Of a stretch of 13,714 nucleotides of DNA, positions 6,805-13,649 are shown one piece after another. Source of the DNA: an uncultured Muribaculaceae bacterium (GTDB lineage: Bacteria > Bacteroidota > Bacteroidia > Bacteroidales > Muribaculaceae); NCBI GenBank assembly GCA_905207535.1, contig CAJLLX010000048.1, positions 1 to 13,714 of the forward strand. The letters run 5' to 3'. The notes below the pieces were generated by a model. The model was not told where the DNA came from. It worked only from the letters and a program-made list of their open reading frames with translations, and did no database searches. The position numbers and the translations under genes were made by a program. The first letter of the stretch is position 1. Each line of letters opens with the position of its first letter.

Positions 6805-7995
6805 TCAGCGGGGGAGAACGTGGATCTTGAGGGCGTTGAAGGCGCGCTCGGCTTTGGCACGGGCGGCGGCTACGGTCTCGTCGGTGGCGAGGATCACTGC
6901 CATGCGGCGATGGCCTTTCACCTCGGGTTTGCCGAAGATGCGGATCTGCACGCCGGCTTCGCGGAGCACAGATTCGAGATTGTCGAACTCCACTTTGTCG
7001 GTGTCGCCTTCCACCACTACGGCGCGCGATGCCGAGCAGCCGAGGAAGCGGATCTCAGGCACCGGAAGGCCGAGCAGCGCACGGGCGTGGAGCGCAAATT
7101 CGCTGAGCTCCTGCGAGATCATGGTCACCATGCCGGTGTCGTGGGGACGTGGCGATACTTCGCTGAAGATCACCTTGTCGTCCTTGATGAAGAGCTCTAC
7201 GCCGAAGATGCCGTATCCGCCGAGCGCATCGGTGATAGCTTTGGCTATCTCCTGGGCCTGCTTGATGGCCTTGCGCGACATAGGCTGCGGCTGCCACGAC
7301 TGGCGGTAATCGCCGTTGACCTGGATATGGCCGATCGGTTCGCAGAACGAGGTGCCCGACACGGAGCGCACGGTGAGGAGAGTGATCTCGTAGTCGAAAT
7401 CCACAAATCCCTCCACTATCACGCGACCGGCTCCGGCGCGTCCACCTTCCTGAGCCTCTTTCCATGCCGGCTCAATGTCGGCTTCGCTCTTGATGGTGCT
7501 CTGGCCGTGGCCCGACGAGCTCATCACGGGCTTCACCACGCAGGGGATGCCAATCTCTTTCACAGCAGCCACAAAGTCGTCGTAATTGTCGGCGAAGCGA
7601 TAGGGGGAGGTGGGGAGGCCGAGCTCCTCGGCAGCCAGACGGCGGATCCCCTCGCGATTCATGGTGAGCCATGCGGCGCGGGCTGTGGGGGTGACGTGAT
7701 ACCCCTCCTCTTCGAGCTTGAGCAGTTCGGGAGTGGCTATAGCCTCTACTTCGGGGATGATATGATCGGGGTGCTCCTGCTCGATGACGCTGCGCAGCTG
7801 CTCGGCGTCGAGCATATTGAGTGTGTGATGCCTGTGAGCCACTTGCATTGCTGGCGCTGCGTCGTATCTGTCGCATGCTACTACTTCTACGCCAAAGCGC
7901 TGAAGCTCAATAGCTACCTCTTTTCCAAGTTCGCCGCTTCCGAGCAACAGTGCTTTACGGCCTACGGGCGTCATAACCGAACCAATTTTTGCCAT
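6805..7995 (-). CDS. purT: Formate-dependent phosphoribosylglycinamide formyltransferase (GAR transformylase 2)
   Basis: ATP-grasp enzyme of purine synthesis that makes formyl-GAR from GAR, formate and ATP, without 10-formyl-tetrahydrofolate. The product is 396 residues, close to the 392 of E. coli PurT and collinear with it at the N-terminus. Visible signatures are GSGELGKEV (19-27), DRYDAAPAMQVAHR, PEVEAIATPELL, TMNREGIRRLAAEELGLPTS, KPVMSSSGHGQS (from K155), GGRAGAGRVIVEGFV, GGYGIFGVELF and the strongly conserved FSEVSPRPHDTGMVT. I start at the ATG whose A is 7995; an in-frame ATG 27 nt upstream lies inside the -7 promoter element. Oddity: the ATP-binding loop reads SSSGHGQ where E. coli has SSSGKGQ. 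The gene stands alone on the minus strand, with its own promoter and a shared terminator. Having a formate-dependent enzyme fits a formate-producing anaerobe. Confidence 0.96.
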   Translation of the reverse strand: MAKIGSVMTPVGRKALLLGSGELGKEVAIELQRFGVEVVACDRYDAAPAMQVAHRHHTLNMLDAEQLRSVIEQEHPDHIIPEVEAIATPELLKLEEEGYHVTPTARAAWLTMNREGIRRLAAEELGLPTSPYRFADNYDDFVAAVKEIGIPCVVKPVMSSSGHGQSTIKSEADIEPAWKEAQEGGRAGAGRVIVEGFVDFDYEITLLTVRSVSGTSFCEPIGHIQVNGDYRQSWQPQPMSRKAIKQAQEIAKAITDALGGYGIFGVELFIKDDKVIFSEVSPRPHDTGMVTMISQELSEFALHARALLGLPVPEIRFLGCSASRAVVVEGDTDKVEFDNLESVLREAGVQIRIFGKPEVKGHRRMAVILATDETVAAARAKAERAFNALKIHVLPR

Positions 7996-8019
7996 ATATC
8001 TTCTTAGAAATTGTTTGTG

Positions 8020-8050
8020 CAAAGATACAAAGAAATATTAATTTTTACAA
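8020..8050 (-). promoter_or_regulatory. Bacteroidota-type promoter for purT
   Basis: Read on the minus strand, TATCTTTG (8027 to 8020) is an exact TAnnTTTG -7 element, and TTG (8050 to 8048) lies 20 bp upstream as the -33 element. Predicted transcription start is near 8013, giving a leader of about 18 nt. The -33 region overlaps the left arm of the inverted repeat AATCGGCCG at 8049-8057. Confidence 0.75.
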
Positions 8051-8116
8051 TCGGCCGTACGGATTAGGGTGCACAAAGTGCTGAAAAATGTGAAATAAGG
8101 GGCGGGGCGGCCGATT
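8049..8116. repeat. Inverted repeat AATCGGCCG / CGGCCGATT between divergent promoters
   Basis: A 9-bp exact inverted repeat has arms at 8049-8057 and 8108-8116, separated by 50 bp. Each arm contains the palindrome CGGCCG, so each could be a dimer site by itself. The left arm touches the purT -33 element; the right arm ends 13 bp before the -33 TTG of the phosphoesterase gene. The position suggests a shared operator, but no known regulator motif is recognised. Confidence 0.4.
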
Positions 8117-8129
8117 TTTCGACTCCGGA

Positions 8130-8162
8130 TTGAGGGCAAGTGAAACGAATGTGCTATCTTTG
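8130..8162 (+). promoter_or_regulatory. Bacteroidota-type promoter for the nrnA-glmM gene cluster
   Basis: TATCTTTG (8155-8162) is an exact TAnnTTTG -7 element. The nearest TTG is at 8130-8132, 22 bp upstream, slightly longer than ideal spacing. Predicted start is near 8167-8170, with a leader of about 35 nt before ATG 8205. This is the only clear promoter seen ahead of the five plus-strand genes that follow. Confidence 0.65.
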
Positions 8163-8204
8163 CATGTTAAAACAGTAAAGAGACATCTATTTTATCCGTA
8201 AAAA

Positions 8205-9236
8205 ATGACTGAGGAGTTATTCGATAGAGATACACTGCAGCAGCTTGACGAACTCATAGTGACTGCGCGCAACATAGTGATCACCTGTCATCTCTCTCCC
8301 GACGGCGACGCCATGGGCTCATCGCTCGGCTTGCGTCGCGCCCTGTGGAGGGCCGGCAAGAAGGCTCGCTTCATCACTCCCGACACCCCGCCGAAATATC
8401 TGCAGTTTCTCCCCGGAGCTGAAGATATAGTGGTGTATTCGCGGTCGGAGGCGTTTGCCGACAAGGCGTTTGCCGAAGCCGACCTCCTGTTCTGTCTCGA
8501 TTATAACGAACCCAAGCGCATCGACCATATGGAGCAGTCAATGATGGCTTCTCCGGCCCGAAAGGTGATGATCGACCATCATCTCCACCCCTCCGACTTC
8601 CCCGATGTGCTGATTTCGCATCCCGAACTTAGTTCCACCTCCATCCTGGTGTACCGCCTGCTCTGCGCCCTCGGCATGGGCGACTGCATCGACGAGGCTG
8701 CGGCCGAGTGTCTTTACACCGGCATGATGACCGATACGGGCAACTTCTCCTACAACTCCAACGACCCCGCGCTCTACCTCGCCATCGCCGATCTGATGAG
8801 CCGCGGCATCGACAAGGATGCCATCTACCGCAAAGTCTACTTCTCCAACTCGCTCAACCGCATGAGGCTCAACGGCTACGCCATCCTCAACAATTTGAGG
8901 GTCTTCCCCGAGCATCGTGCAGCCCTGATCACTCTCACCCGCAACGAGCTTAATGAGTTTCACTATCAGAAAGGCGACACCGAGGACCTGGTCAACCGTC
9001 CGCTCACCATGGCCGACACTGTCTATTCGGTATTCCTGCGCGAGGAGTCGGACTATGTGAAGGTCTCCACCCGCAGCAAGGGCGATTTCCCGGTAAATAT
9101 CATGTGCAGTGAGCATTTCAACGGCGGCGGCCATCTCAATGCTGCCGGAGGAGAATACTACGGCACCATGGAGGAGTGTATCGCCGAGCTTGAGAAGGCT
9201 ATGCCGCTCTTCGACAAGTATCTGCCGAAAGAATAA
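8205..9236 (+). CDS. nrnA: DHH/DHHA1-family phosphoesterase, NrnA-like (oligoribonuclease / pAp phosphatase)
   Basis: Cytoplasmic manganese-dependent phosphoesterase. NrnA-type members degrade short oligoribonucleotides and pAp (3'-phosphoadenosine 5'-phosphate). The 343-residue length is typical. Motifs appear in the expected order: HLSPDGDAMGSS (H29, D33, D35), CLDYNEPKRI (D99), the namesake DHH at 124-126, GMMTDTGNF (D177), and the substrate-binding GGGHLNAAGG near 307-316 in the DHHA1 domain. These include all the expected metal ligands. It is first in a plus-strand cluster; the lipoprotein gene follows after 43 bp. RecJ is excluded by the small size and absence of an OB domain. The exact substrate among oligoRNA, pAp and cyclic-dinucleotide breakdown products cannot be told from sequence, so the symbol is by family only. 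Confidence 0.9.
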   Translation: MTEELFDRDTLQQLDELIVTARNIVITCHLSPDGDAMGSSLGLRRALWRAGKKARFITPDTPPKYLQFLPGAEDIVVYSRSEAFADKAFAEADLLFCLDYNEPKRIDHMEQSMMASPARKVMIDHHLHPSDFPDVLISHPELSSTSILVYRLLCALGMGDCIDEAAAECLYTGMMTDTGNFSYNSNDPALYLAIADLMSRGIDKDAIYRKVYFSNSLNRMRLNGYAILNNLRVFPEHRAALITLTRNELNEFHYQKGDTEDLVNRPLTMADTVYSVFLREESDYVKVSTRSKGDFPVNIMCSEHFNGGGHLNAAGGEYYGTMEECIAELEKAMPLFDKYLPKE

Positions 9237-9279
9237 CGGACGCTATTTTTGAAAAATCAGAAAACAATCATAACTTACA

Positions 9280-9912
9280 ATGAGAATAAACCTACTGAAG
9301 CATTGCGGCGCGGCATTGGCCATCGCCACGTTAGGAGTCACTGCAATGTCGTGTGACGATGGCAAGAGCTATGCCGAACTGCTCACCGATGAGACTCACG
9401 CGGTCAACTCTTTTCTGGCCAACCACCGTGTGCAGCTCGGTATTCCCGAATACGACGAGATAGAGACCGGTGCCGACGCCCCGTTCTACCGCCTCGATGA
9501 GGAGGGCAACGTGTACATGCAGGTGCTCTCCAAGGGCAATAAGGATATGATGACCAAGGACGACGACCTGGTCTATTTCCGCTTCACCCGCAACAGTCTT
9601 TTCCTCTACGATGCGGCTACAGGCGAATTTCCCGAGGAGGGATGGGGCAACTCCGAGGACCTCACCGTGGGGTCGGCCTCGTTCCGCTACAACAACTATA
9701 CTCTGACAAGCTCCTCGCAGTGGGGGTCGGGCTTACAGCTGCCGCTCAGCGTTCTCGGTCTGGGTTGCCGCGTGAATCTGGTGATCAAGTCGCAGTATGG
9801 TCTGAGCAACGAGATCTCGCAGGTGGTGCCCTTCTACTATTACGATGTGCGCTACTTCCCGCCGGCACAGTCGGGCGAATATACCCCGGAGGAGGACGAC
9901 AGCCTCGACTGA
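9280..9912 (+). CDS. DUF4827-like Bacteroidota lipoprotein of unknown function
   Basis: A 210-residue predicted lipoprotein. A basic N-terminus (MRINLLKH) and hydrophobic stretch lead to a lipobox, TAMSC, with C25 as the acylated cysteine, followed by the acidic pair DD and then GKSYAELLTDETHAVNSFL. In Bacteroidota, acidic residues just after the cysteine can direct lipoproteins to the cell surface, but the sequence here does not prove that. The mature part starts with a helix, continues as a mainly beta-looking domain (YFRFTRNSLFLYDAATGEF, LPLSVLGLGCRVNLVIKSQ) and ends in an acidic tail, EEDDSLD. I recognise it as resembling DUF4827 proteins found next to glmM in Bacteroidales, possibly FKBP-like in fold; both are recollection, not demonstrated. 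It sits 43 bp after the phosphoesterase and 45 bp before glmM. No function is assigned. Confidence 0.75.
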   Translation: MRINLLKHCGAALAIATLGVTAMSCDDGKSYAELLTDETHAVNSFLANHRVQLGIPEYDEIETGADAPFYRLDEEGNVYMQVLSKGNKDMMTKDDDLVYFRFTRNSLFLYDAATGEFPEEGWGNSEDLTVGSASFRYNNYTLTSSSQWGSGLQLPLSVLGLGCRVNLVIKSQYGLSNEISQVVPFYYYDVRYFPPAQSGEYTPEEDDSLD

Positions 9913-9957
9913 AAAACAAACGATCCCAATCATTAAACTGCTAAAACTATAATAAAG

Positions 9958-11346
9958 GTGTCACTTATAAAATCCATTTCCGGTATCCGCGGCACTATAG
10001 GCGGACATCCCGGCGAAGGGCTCAGCCCCATAGATGTAGTGAAATTTACGGCTGCTTACGCCACATTCATACGCCGAAACATGACGGCCGAGAGCCGCAA
10101 TCTTATTGTGGTGGGCCGCGATGCCCGCGTGTCGGGCCCGATGGTACGCTCGCTGGTGTGCGCCACGCTCACTTCGCTCGGTTTTGATGTGGCCGACATT
10201 GGCCTGGCCTCTACCCCCACCACAGAGGTGGCTGTCAAAGGGCTGAAGGCCGCCGGAGGCATCATCCTCACTGCCTCCCACAATCCCGCGCAGTGGAATG
10301 CGCTCAAACTGCTCAATGCCGACGGCGAGTTTCTCAACGATCCGCAGGGCAAAGAGGTGCTGGCGCTTGCCGATGCCGGAGATTTCGACTTCGTGACCTA
10401 CGACCGCCTCGGCAATGTGCTCTCTGACCAGACTTGGAACATGCGCCATATCGACATGGTGCTCAATCTCGACCTCGTAGACCGCGAGGCGATTGCCAAG
10501 GCCAATTTCACCGTGGCTGTGGATGCTGTCAACTCCGTGGGCGGCATAGTGATACCTCAGCTGCTCCGCGCTCTGGGAGTGAAAAACATCATCGAACTCA
10601 ACTGCGAGGCTACCGGACGATTCGCCCATACTCCCGAGCCGATTCCTGAAAATCTCCATCAGATTTCCGACCTCCTGGCCGACGGACGCGCCGATGTGGG
10701 CTTCGTGGTAGATCCGGATGTCGACCGTCTGGCCATCGTCACTGAAAAGGGCGAGATGTTTGTCGAGGAGTACACCCTCGTGGCCGTGGCCGACTACGTG
10801 CTCGGACATACTCCCGGCTCCACAGTGTCGAATCTCAGCAGTTCGCGCGCTCTGGCCGACGTGACCCGTGCCCACGGGTGCACGTATACTGCTTCGGCAG
10901 TAGGGGAGGTCAACGTGGTGGCCGAGATGAAGCGCAGCGGTGCCGTGATCGGAGGCGAAGGCAATGGCGGCGTGATCTATCCCGCCGCACACTACGGCCG
11001 CGATGCCCTGGTAGGCGTGGCGCTCTTCCTCTCGCTCCTCGCCAATAGCGGCAAGACTGTGAGCGAGCTCAAGAAGAGCTATCCCCCCTATGCCATCGCC
11101 AAGAACAAGATACAGCTCACCCCCGAGATCGATGTCGATGCCATCCTGAGCGCTGTGAAGCAGAAATATGCGTCGGAGCGCATCAACGATATCGATGGTG
11201 TGAAAATCGACTTCCCCGATTGCTGGGTGCACCTGCGCAAATCCAACACCGAACCGATCATCCGCATCTACGCCGAGGCCGCCACAATGGAGCAGGCCGA
11301 CCGGCTCGCTGCCGACATCAAGGAGGTGATAGCTTCTCTGGCATGA
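9958..11346 (+). CDS. glmM: Phosphoglucosamine mutase (alpha-D-phosphohexomutase)
   Basis: Interconverts glucosamine-6-phosphate and glucosamine-1-phosphate, supplying UDP-GlcNAc for peptidoglycan and lipopolysaccharide. The 462-residue product has the four phosphohexomutase signatures in order: catalytic phosphoserine S107 in TASHNP, magnesium loop DPDVDRLA (D252, D254, D256), sugar-binding GGEGNGG (332-338) and phosphate-binding loop RKSNTEP (427-433). The start is GTG: the N-terminus SLIKSISGIRGTIGG matches the family from the first residues, and the only in-frame codons upstream before a TAA at 9934 contain no ATG. The stop overlaps the next start as ATGA, implying translational coupling with the endopeptidase gene. 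A phosphomannomutase or phosphoglucomutase role cannot be fully excluded, but the N-terminus and context favour GlmM. Confidence 0.92.
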   Translation: MSLIKSISGIRGTIGGHPGEGLSPIDVVKFTAAYATFIRRNMTAESRNLIVVGRDARVSGPMVRSLVCATLTSLGFDVADIGLASTPTTEVAVKGLKAAGGIILTASHNPAQWNALKLLNADGEFLNDPQGKEVLALADAGDFDFVTYDRLGNVLSDQTWNMRHIDMVLNLDLVDREAIAKANFTVAVDAVNSVGGIVIPQLLRALGVKNIIELNCEATGRFAHTPEPIPENLHQISDLLADGRADVGFVVDPDVDRLAIVTEKGEMFVEEYTLVAVADYVLGHTPGSTVSNLSSSRALADVTRAHGCTYTASAVGEVNVVAEMKRSGAVIGGEGNGGVIYPAAHYGRDALVGVALFLSLLANSGKTVSELKKSYPPYAIAKNKIQLTPEIDVDAILSAVKQKYASERINDIDGVKIDFPDCWVHLRKSNTEPIIRIYAEAATMEQADRLAADIKEVIASLA

Positions 11347-12311
11347 CCATGAGGCTCGGACACGGACTTCTGGCGGCTTTGTGCCTGTGGCTCTCGGTGC
11401 TGAGCTTAAGCGGCGCCGGGAGCAGCGCCCTTGTGAGGGTGGCAGTAGCGCATGTGCGCGAAAATCCCTCTCACGCGGCCGAAATGGGCACTCAGGTGCT
11501 GATGGGTACGCCGCTCAAGGTGGCTCCTACTGACAATGCCTCGTGGATGAAGGTGGAGACCCCCGACGGCTATCGCGGATATGTGGCTTCCAACTCTCTA
11601 TGCCTCACCGACTCTGCGCGGATGCTCCGTTGGCGGCATACCCCGCGTGTGGTGGTGTCCTCCACCGATCAGACATGGCTGTGGACCCGCGATATTTGTG
11701 ATGGCGACAGCCTCAGCGAGGAGCTGCAGCGCGTGTCGGATGTGGTCAACGGGTGTATACTCGAACTTGACTCCTCTGCCGAGGCTTGCGAAGGATACAT
11801 AGCGGTAAGACTGCCCGACGGGCGCCGTGCCATGGCGGATGAAGACGATGTGGAGCCTTTGGAGCAGTGGGCGGCGCGCCCCTGCAGCATCGACGGCGCC
11901 ATAGATTTCGCCCGTTCCATGATGGGAAGCACCTATCTCTGGGGAGGCACCTCCTCGAAAGGGGTAGATTGCTCCGGACTGACCAAAGTGGCCTTCCTGT
12001 CGCAGGGGATCATCCTCCCGCGCAATGCCTCGCAGCAGGCGCGTGTCGGTGAGCCGCTCCCGCTGGCCGACCGCATGGCCTTTCGCCCCGGCGATCTGCT
12101 CTTTTTCGGCAACGCCGCCACCGGGAGGGTCAATCATGTGGGTATAGCGCTTGGCAACGGCCGGTTCATCCACAGTTCGGGCCGTGTGCGCATCTCGTCG
12201 TTCATCCCCGGTCAGGCCGGATACGAGGATATCTCGCTCCTCGGTGCGCGCCGCCTCCTTCCCGCCCATCTCAGCCGCATGGCCCTGCTTAATCACCCCT
12301 GGTATTTCTAA
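11343..12311 (+). CDS. Exported NlpC/P60 endopeptidase with SH3 domains (YkfC-like, gamma-D-glutamyl-L-diamino acid peptidase)
   Basis: Cysteine peptidase expected to cut between D-Glu and the diamino acid of peptidoglycan stem peptides, releasing L-Ala-D-Glu. Of 322 residues, a signal peptide covers about 1-29 (R4, hydrophobic 9-23, cleavage after GSSA); no lipobox is present. A first SH3-like domain (about 30-85) contains VRVAVAHVRENPS and MKVETPDGYRGYV; a second SH3-like region (about 100-180) follows. The NlpC/P60 domain (about 190-300) has C210 in VDCSGL, H265 in NHVGIALG and H277 in IHSSG as the catalytic triad. This layout resembles Bacteroides dipeptidyl-peptidase VI/YkfC. I take the ATG at 11343, which overlaps the glmM stop (ATGA); the ATG at 11349 is a near-equal alternative. 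A longer in-frame ORF from 11220 would run inside glmM and lose the signal peptide. Confidence 0.9.
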   Translation: MTMRLGHGLLAALCLWLSVLSLSGAGSSALVRVAVAHVRENPSHAAEMGTQVLMGTPLKVAPTDNASWMKVETPDGYRGYVASNSLCLTDSARMLRWRHTPRVVVSSTDQTWLWTRDICDGDSLSEELQRVSDVVNGCILELDSSAEACEGYIAVRLPDGRRAMADEDDVEPLEQWAARPCSIDGAIDFARSMMGSTYLWGGTSSKGVDCSGLTKVAFLSQGIILPRNASQQARVGEPLPLADRMAFRPGDLLFFGNAATGRVNHVGIALGNGRFIHSSGRVRISSFIPGQAGYEDISLLGARRLLPAHLSRMALLNHPWYF

Positions 12312-12317
12312 AGTCAC

Positions 12318-12352
12318 TGCCATCTGCCATCTCCCATCTCTCATCTCCCATA
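12318..12352 (+). repeat. Five-copy heptanucleotide tandem repeat, consensus TSCCATC
   Basis: Seven-base units run in register from 12318: TGCCATC, TGCCATC, TCCCATC, TCTCATC, TCCCATA. The block begins 6 bp after the endopeptidase stop codon and is pyrimidine-rich on the plus strand, purine-rich (GATGGGA) on the minus strand. It ends 74 bp before the epimerase start. It contains no spacers, so it is not a CRISPR array. Its role is unknown; copy number could vary by replication slippage. Confidence 0.7.
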
Positions 12353-12381
12353 TTTCCTCTTTCTCTATCATCTTTTTAGTT

Positions 12382-12401
12382 ATCAGGGCTTTAGCTCTGA
12401 T
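12382..12401 (+). promoter_or_regulatory. Hairpin in the leader of the epimerase gene
   Basis: ATCAGGGC (12382-12389) pairs with GCTCTGAT (12394-12401), an 8-bp stem with one G-U pair and a TTTA loop, 25 nt before the start codon. No T-run follows, so it is unlikely to be a terminator. It could be a transcript-stabilising or translation-modulating structure, or chance. No TAnnTTTG promoter is seen in this 115-bp gap. Confidence 0.3.
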
Positions 12402-12426
12402 CATATCTACAAGCTACAATCTAAAA

Positions 12427-13566
12427 ATGAATCGGCGCACTTTCCTTCGCTCAGCCGCTTTGGCAGCCGTGGCTGCTTCGCTCCCGCAGCGGGCACTGGC
12501 CCTCGGCAGCGACACTCCGGCCTTTTTCCCCGACCTTTACAGCGGCAAAGGGCTCAAACTGCATTTCCGCCCCTATGAACTGAAACTGCGCCACTCGTTC
12601 AACCTTGCCAAAAGTAGCCGCACCGTCACTCCCGGCGTGCAGGTGCAGATAGATTTCGACGGCGTGCGCGGATACGGCGAGGCATCGATGCCTCCCTACC
12701 TCGGTGAGAGCGTCGACTCGGTGATGGCGTTTCTCGGCAAGGTGGACCTTAGTCAGTTCACCGACCCGATGCGCATGGAGGAGATACTCGGCTATGTCGA
12801 CTCGCTCTCAGAGGGCGATAATGCCGCCAAAGCATCGGTAGATATCGCCCTTCACGACCTCGTGGGACGTATGCTGGGCAAACCATGGCATGTCATCTGG
12901 GGATATTCTCCCGATCTGGCTCCCGCTACCTCCTTCACCATCGGCATCGACACCGAAGAGGTGGTGAGGCAAAAAGTCGGCGAAGCTGCGCCCTACAGTG
13001 TGCTGAAAGTGAAGATGGGGCTCGACCGCGACACGGAGACTGTGGATGTGATACGCTCCATGACCGACCGTCCCATCTGCGTGGATGTCAATCAGGGGTG
13101 GACCTCGAAGGAGCATGCCCTGGAGATGTGCCATTGGCTTGCCGAGCGCGGATGCCTCTTCGTGGAGCAGCCTATGCCGAAGGAGATGATTGACGAGACG
13201 GCATGGCTCACCGAGCGCTCGCCGCTGCCTATCATAGCCGACGAGGCCGTGAAACGCCTCAAAGATGTGGCCGCCTGCAAGGGGGTGTACAGCGGCATCA
13301 ATATCAAACTGATGAAGAGCACCGGCATGCGCGAAGCCCACGAGATGATCACCCTCGCCCGGGCGCTCGGGATGGATGTGATGCTCGGATGCATGACCGA
13401 GACCTCGTGTGCCGTAAGCGCCGCGGCTCAGCTCGCTCCCTGTGCCCGCTGGGCCGATCTCGACGGCAATCTGCTCATCACCAACGACCTTTTCAGCGGC
13501 ATGCGCATAGTCGACGGCAAGGTGACCCTCTCCTCCCTCCCCGGCATCGGCATCACGCCCGTCTGA
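12427..13566 (+). CDS. L-Ala-D/L-Glu epimerase (enolase superfamily) with twin-arginine signal peptide
   Basis: Converts the murein dipeptide L-Ala-D-Glu to L-Ala-L-Glu. The 379-residue protein opens with a Tat-type leader, NRRTFLRSAALAAVAASLPQ, ending ALA-LGS near residue 25. The capping domain then starts near LHFRPYELKLRHSF. Barrel residues fit the muconate-lactonizing subgroup: KVK (K194, K196), metal ligands D220 (VDVNQGW), E247 (VEQPMP) and D272 (IADEA), and K294 in NIKLMKSTGM. The DLDGN motif (D344, D346) is the Asp-X-Asp that binds the dipeptide amino group in this family, which separates it from plain muconate enzymes. It strongly resembles the characterised Bacteroides enzyme as I recall it. 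I start at ATG 12427; no other Met precedes the catalytic domain. The longer frame back to 12151 lies within the previous gene. It follows the endopeptidase by 115 bp, which would supply its substrate. Confidence 0.93.
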   Translation: MNRRTFLRSAALAAVAASLPQRALALGSDTPAFFPDLYSGKGLKLHFRPYELKLRHSFNLAKSSRTVTPGVQVQIDFDGVRGYGEASMPPYLGESVDSVMAFLGKVDLSQFTDPMRMEEILGYVDSLSEGDNAAKASVDIALHDLVGRMLGKPWHVIWGYSPDLAPATSFTIGIDTEEVVRQKVGEAAPYSVLKVKMGLDRDTETVDVIRSMTDRPICVDVNQGWTSKEHALEMCHWLAERGCLFVEQPMPKEMIDETAWLTERSPLPIIADEAVKRLKDVAACKGVYSGINIKLMKSTGMREAHEMITLARALGMDVMLGCMTETSCAVSAAAQLAPCARWADLDGNLLITNDLFSGMRIVDGKVTLSSLPGIGITPV

Positions 13567-13596
13567 GCCCTCACCGGTGCAATATCGAGTGCTTTT

Positions 13597-13615
13597 AAGG
13601 CTTTCGACAAGCCTT
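13597..13615 (+). terminator. Possible terminator hairpin after the epimerase gene
   Basis: AAGGCTT (13597-13603) pairs perfectly with AAGCCTT (13609-13615) around a TCGAC loop, 30 bp after the stop codon. Only TTTA follows before GC-rich sequence, so as an intrinsic terminator it is weak. Confidence 0.4.
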
Positions 13616-13625
13616 TACCGCCTGA

Positions 13626-13649
13626 ATCCGGGCCTCGATGCGGCCGGAT
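13626..13649. other. Second hairpin in the 3' intergenic region
   Basis: ATCCGGGCC (13626-13634) pairs with GGCCGGAT (13642-13649): 8 bp with one bulged G and a 7-nt loop. No T-run follows on either strand. It may act with the preceding hairpin at the end of the cluster transcript. The remaining sequence to 13714 shows no gene or promoter that I can support. Confidence 0.3.

Noticed and set aside
6772..8007. A 411-codon open frame on the plus strand over purT
   Set aside because: PurT on the minus strand is collinear with the E. coli enzyme and has its own promoter; the plus-strand frame is its shadow.
9961..11232. A 423-codon open frame on the minus strand, antisense to glmM
   Set aside because: glmM has all four phosphohexomutase signatures in the forward frame; the antisense product matches nothing recognisable and has no promoter.
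12318..12352. CRISPR array
   Set aside because: Units are 7 nt, contiguous, without spacers, and no cas gene is present.
12151..12426. N-terminal extension of the epimerase from an upstream start
   Set aside because: It overlaps the NlpC/P60 gene in another frame and would bury the Tat leader; ATG 12427 gives a proper signal peptide.
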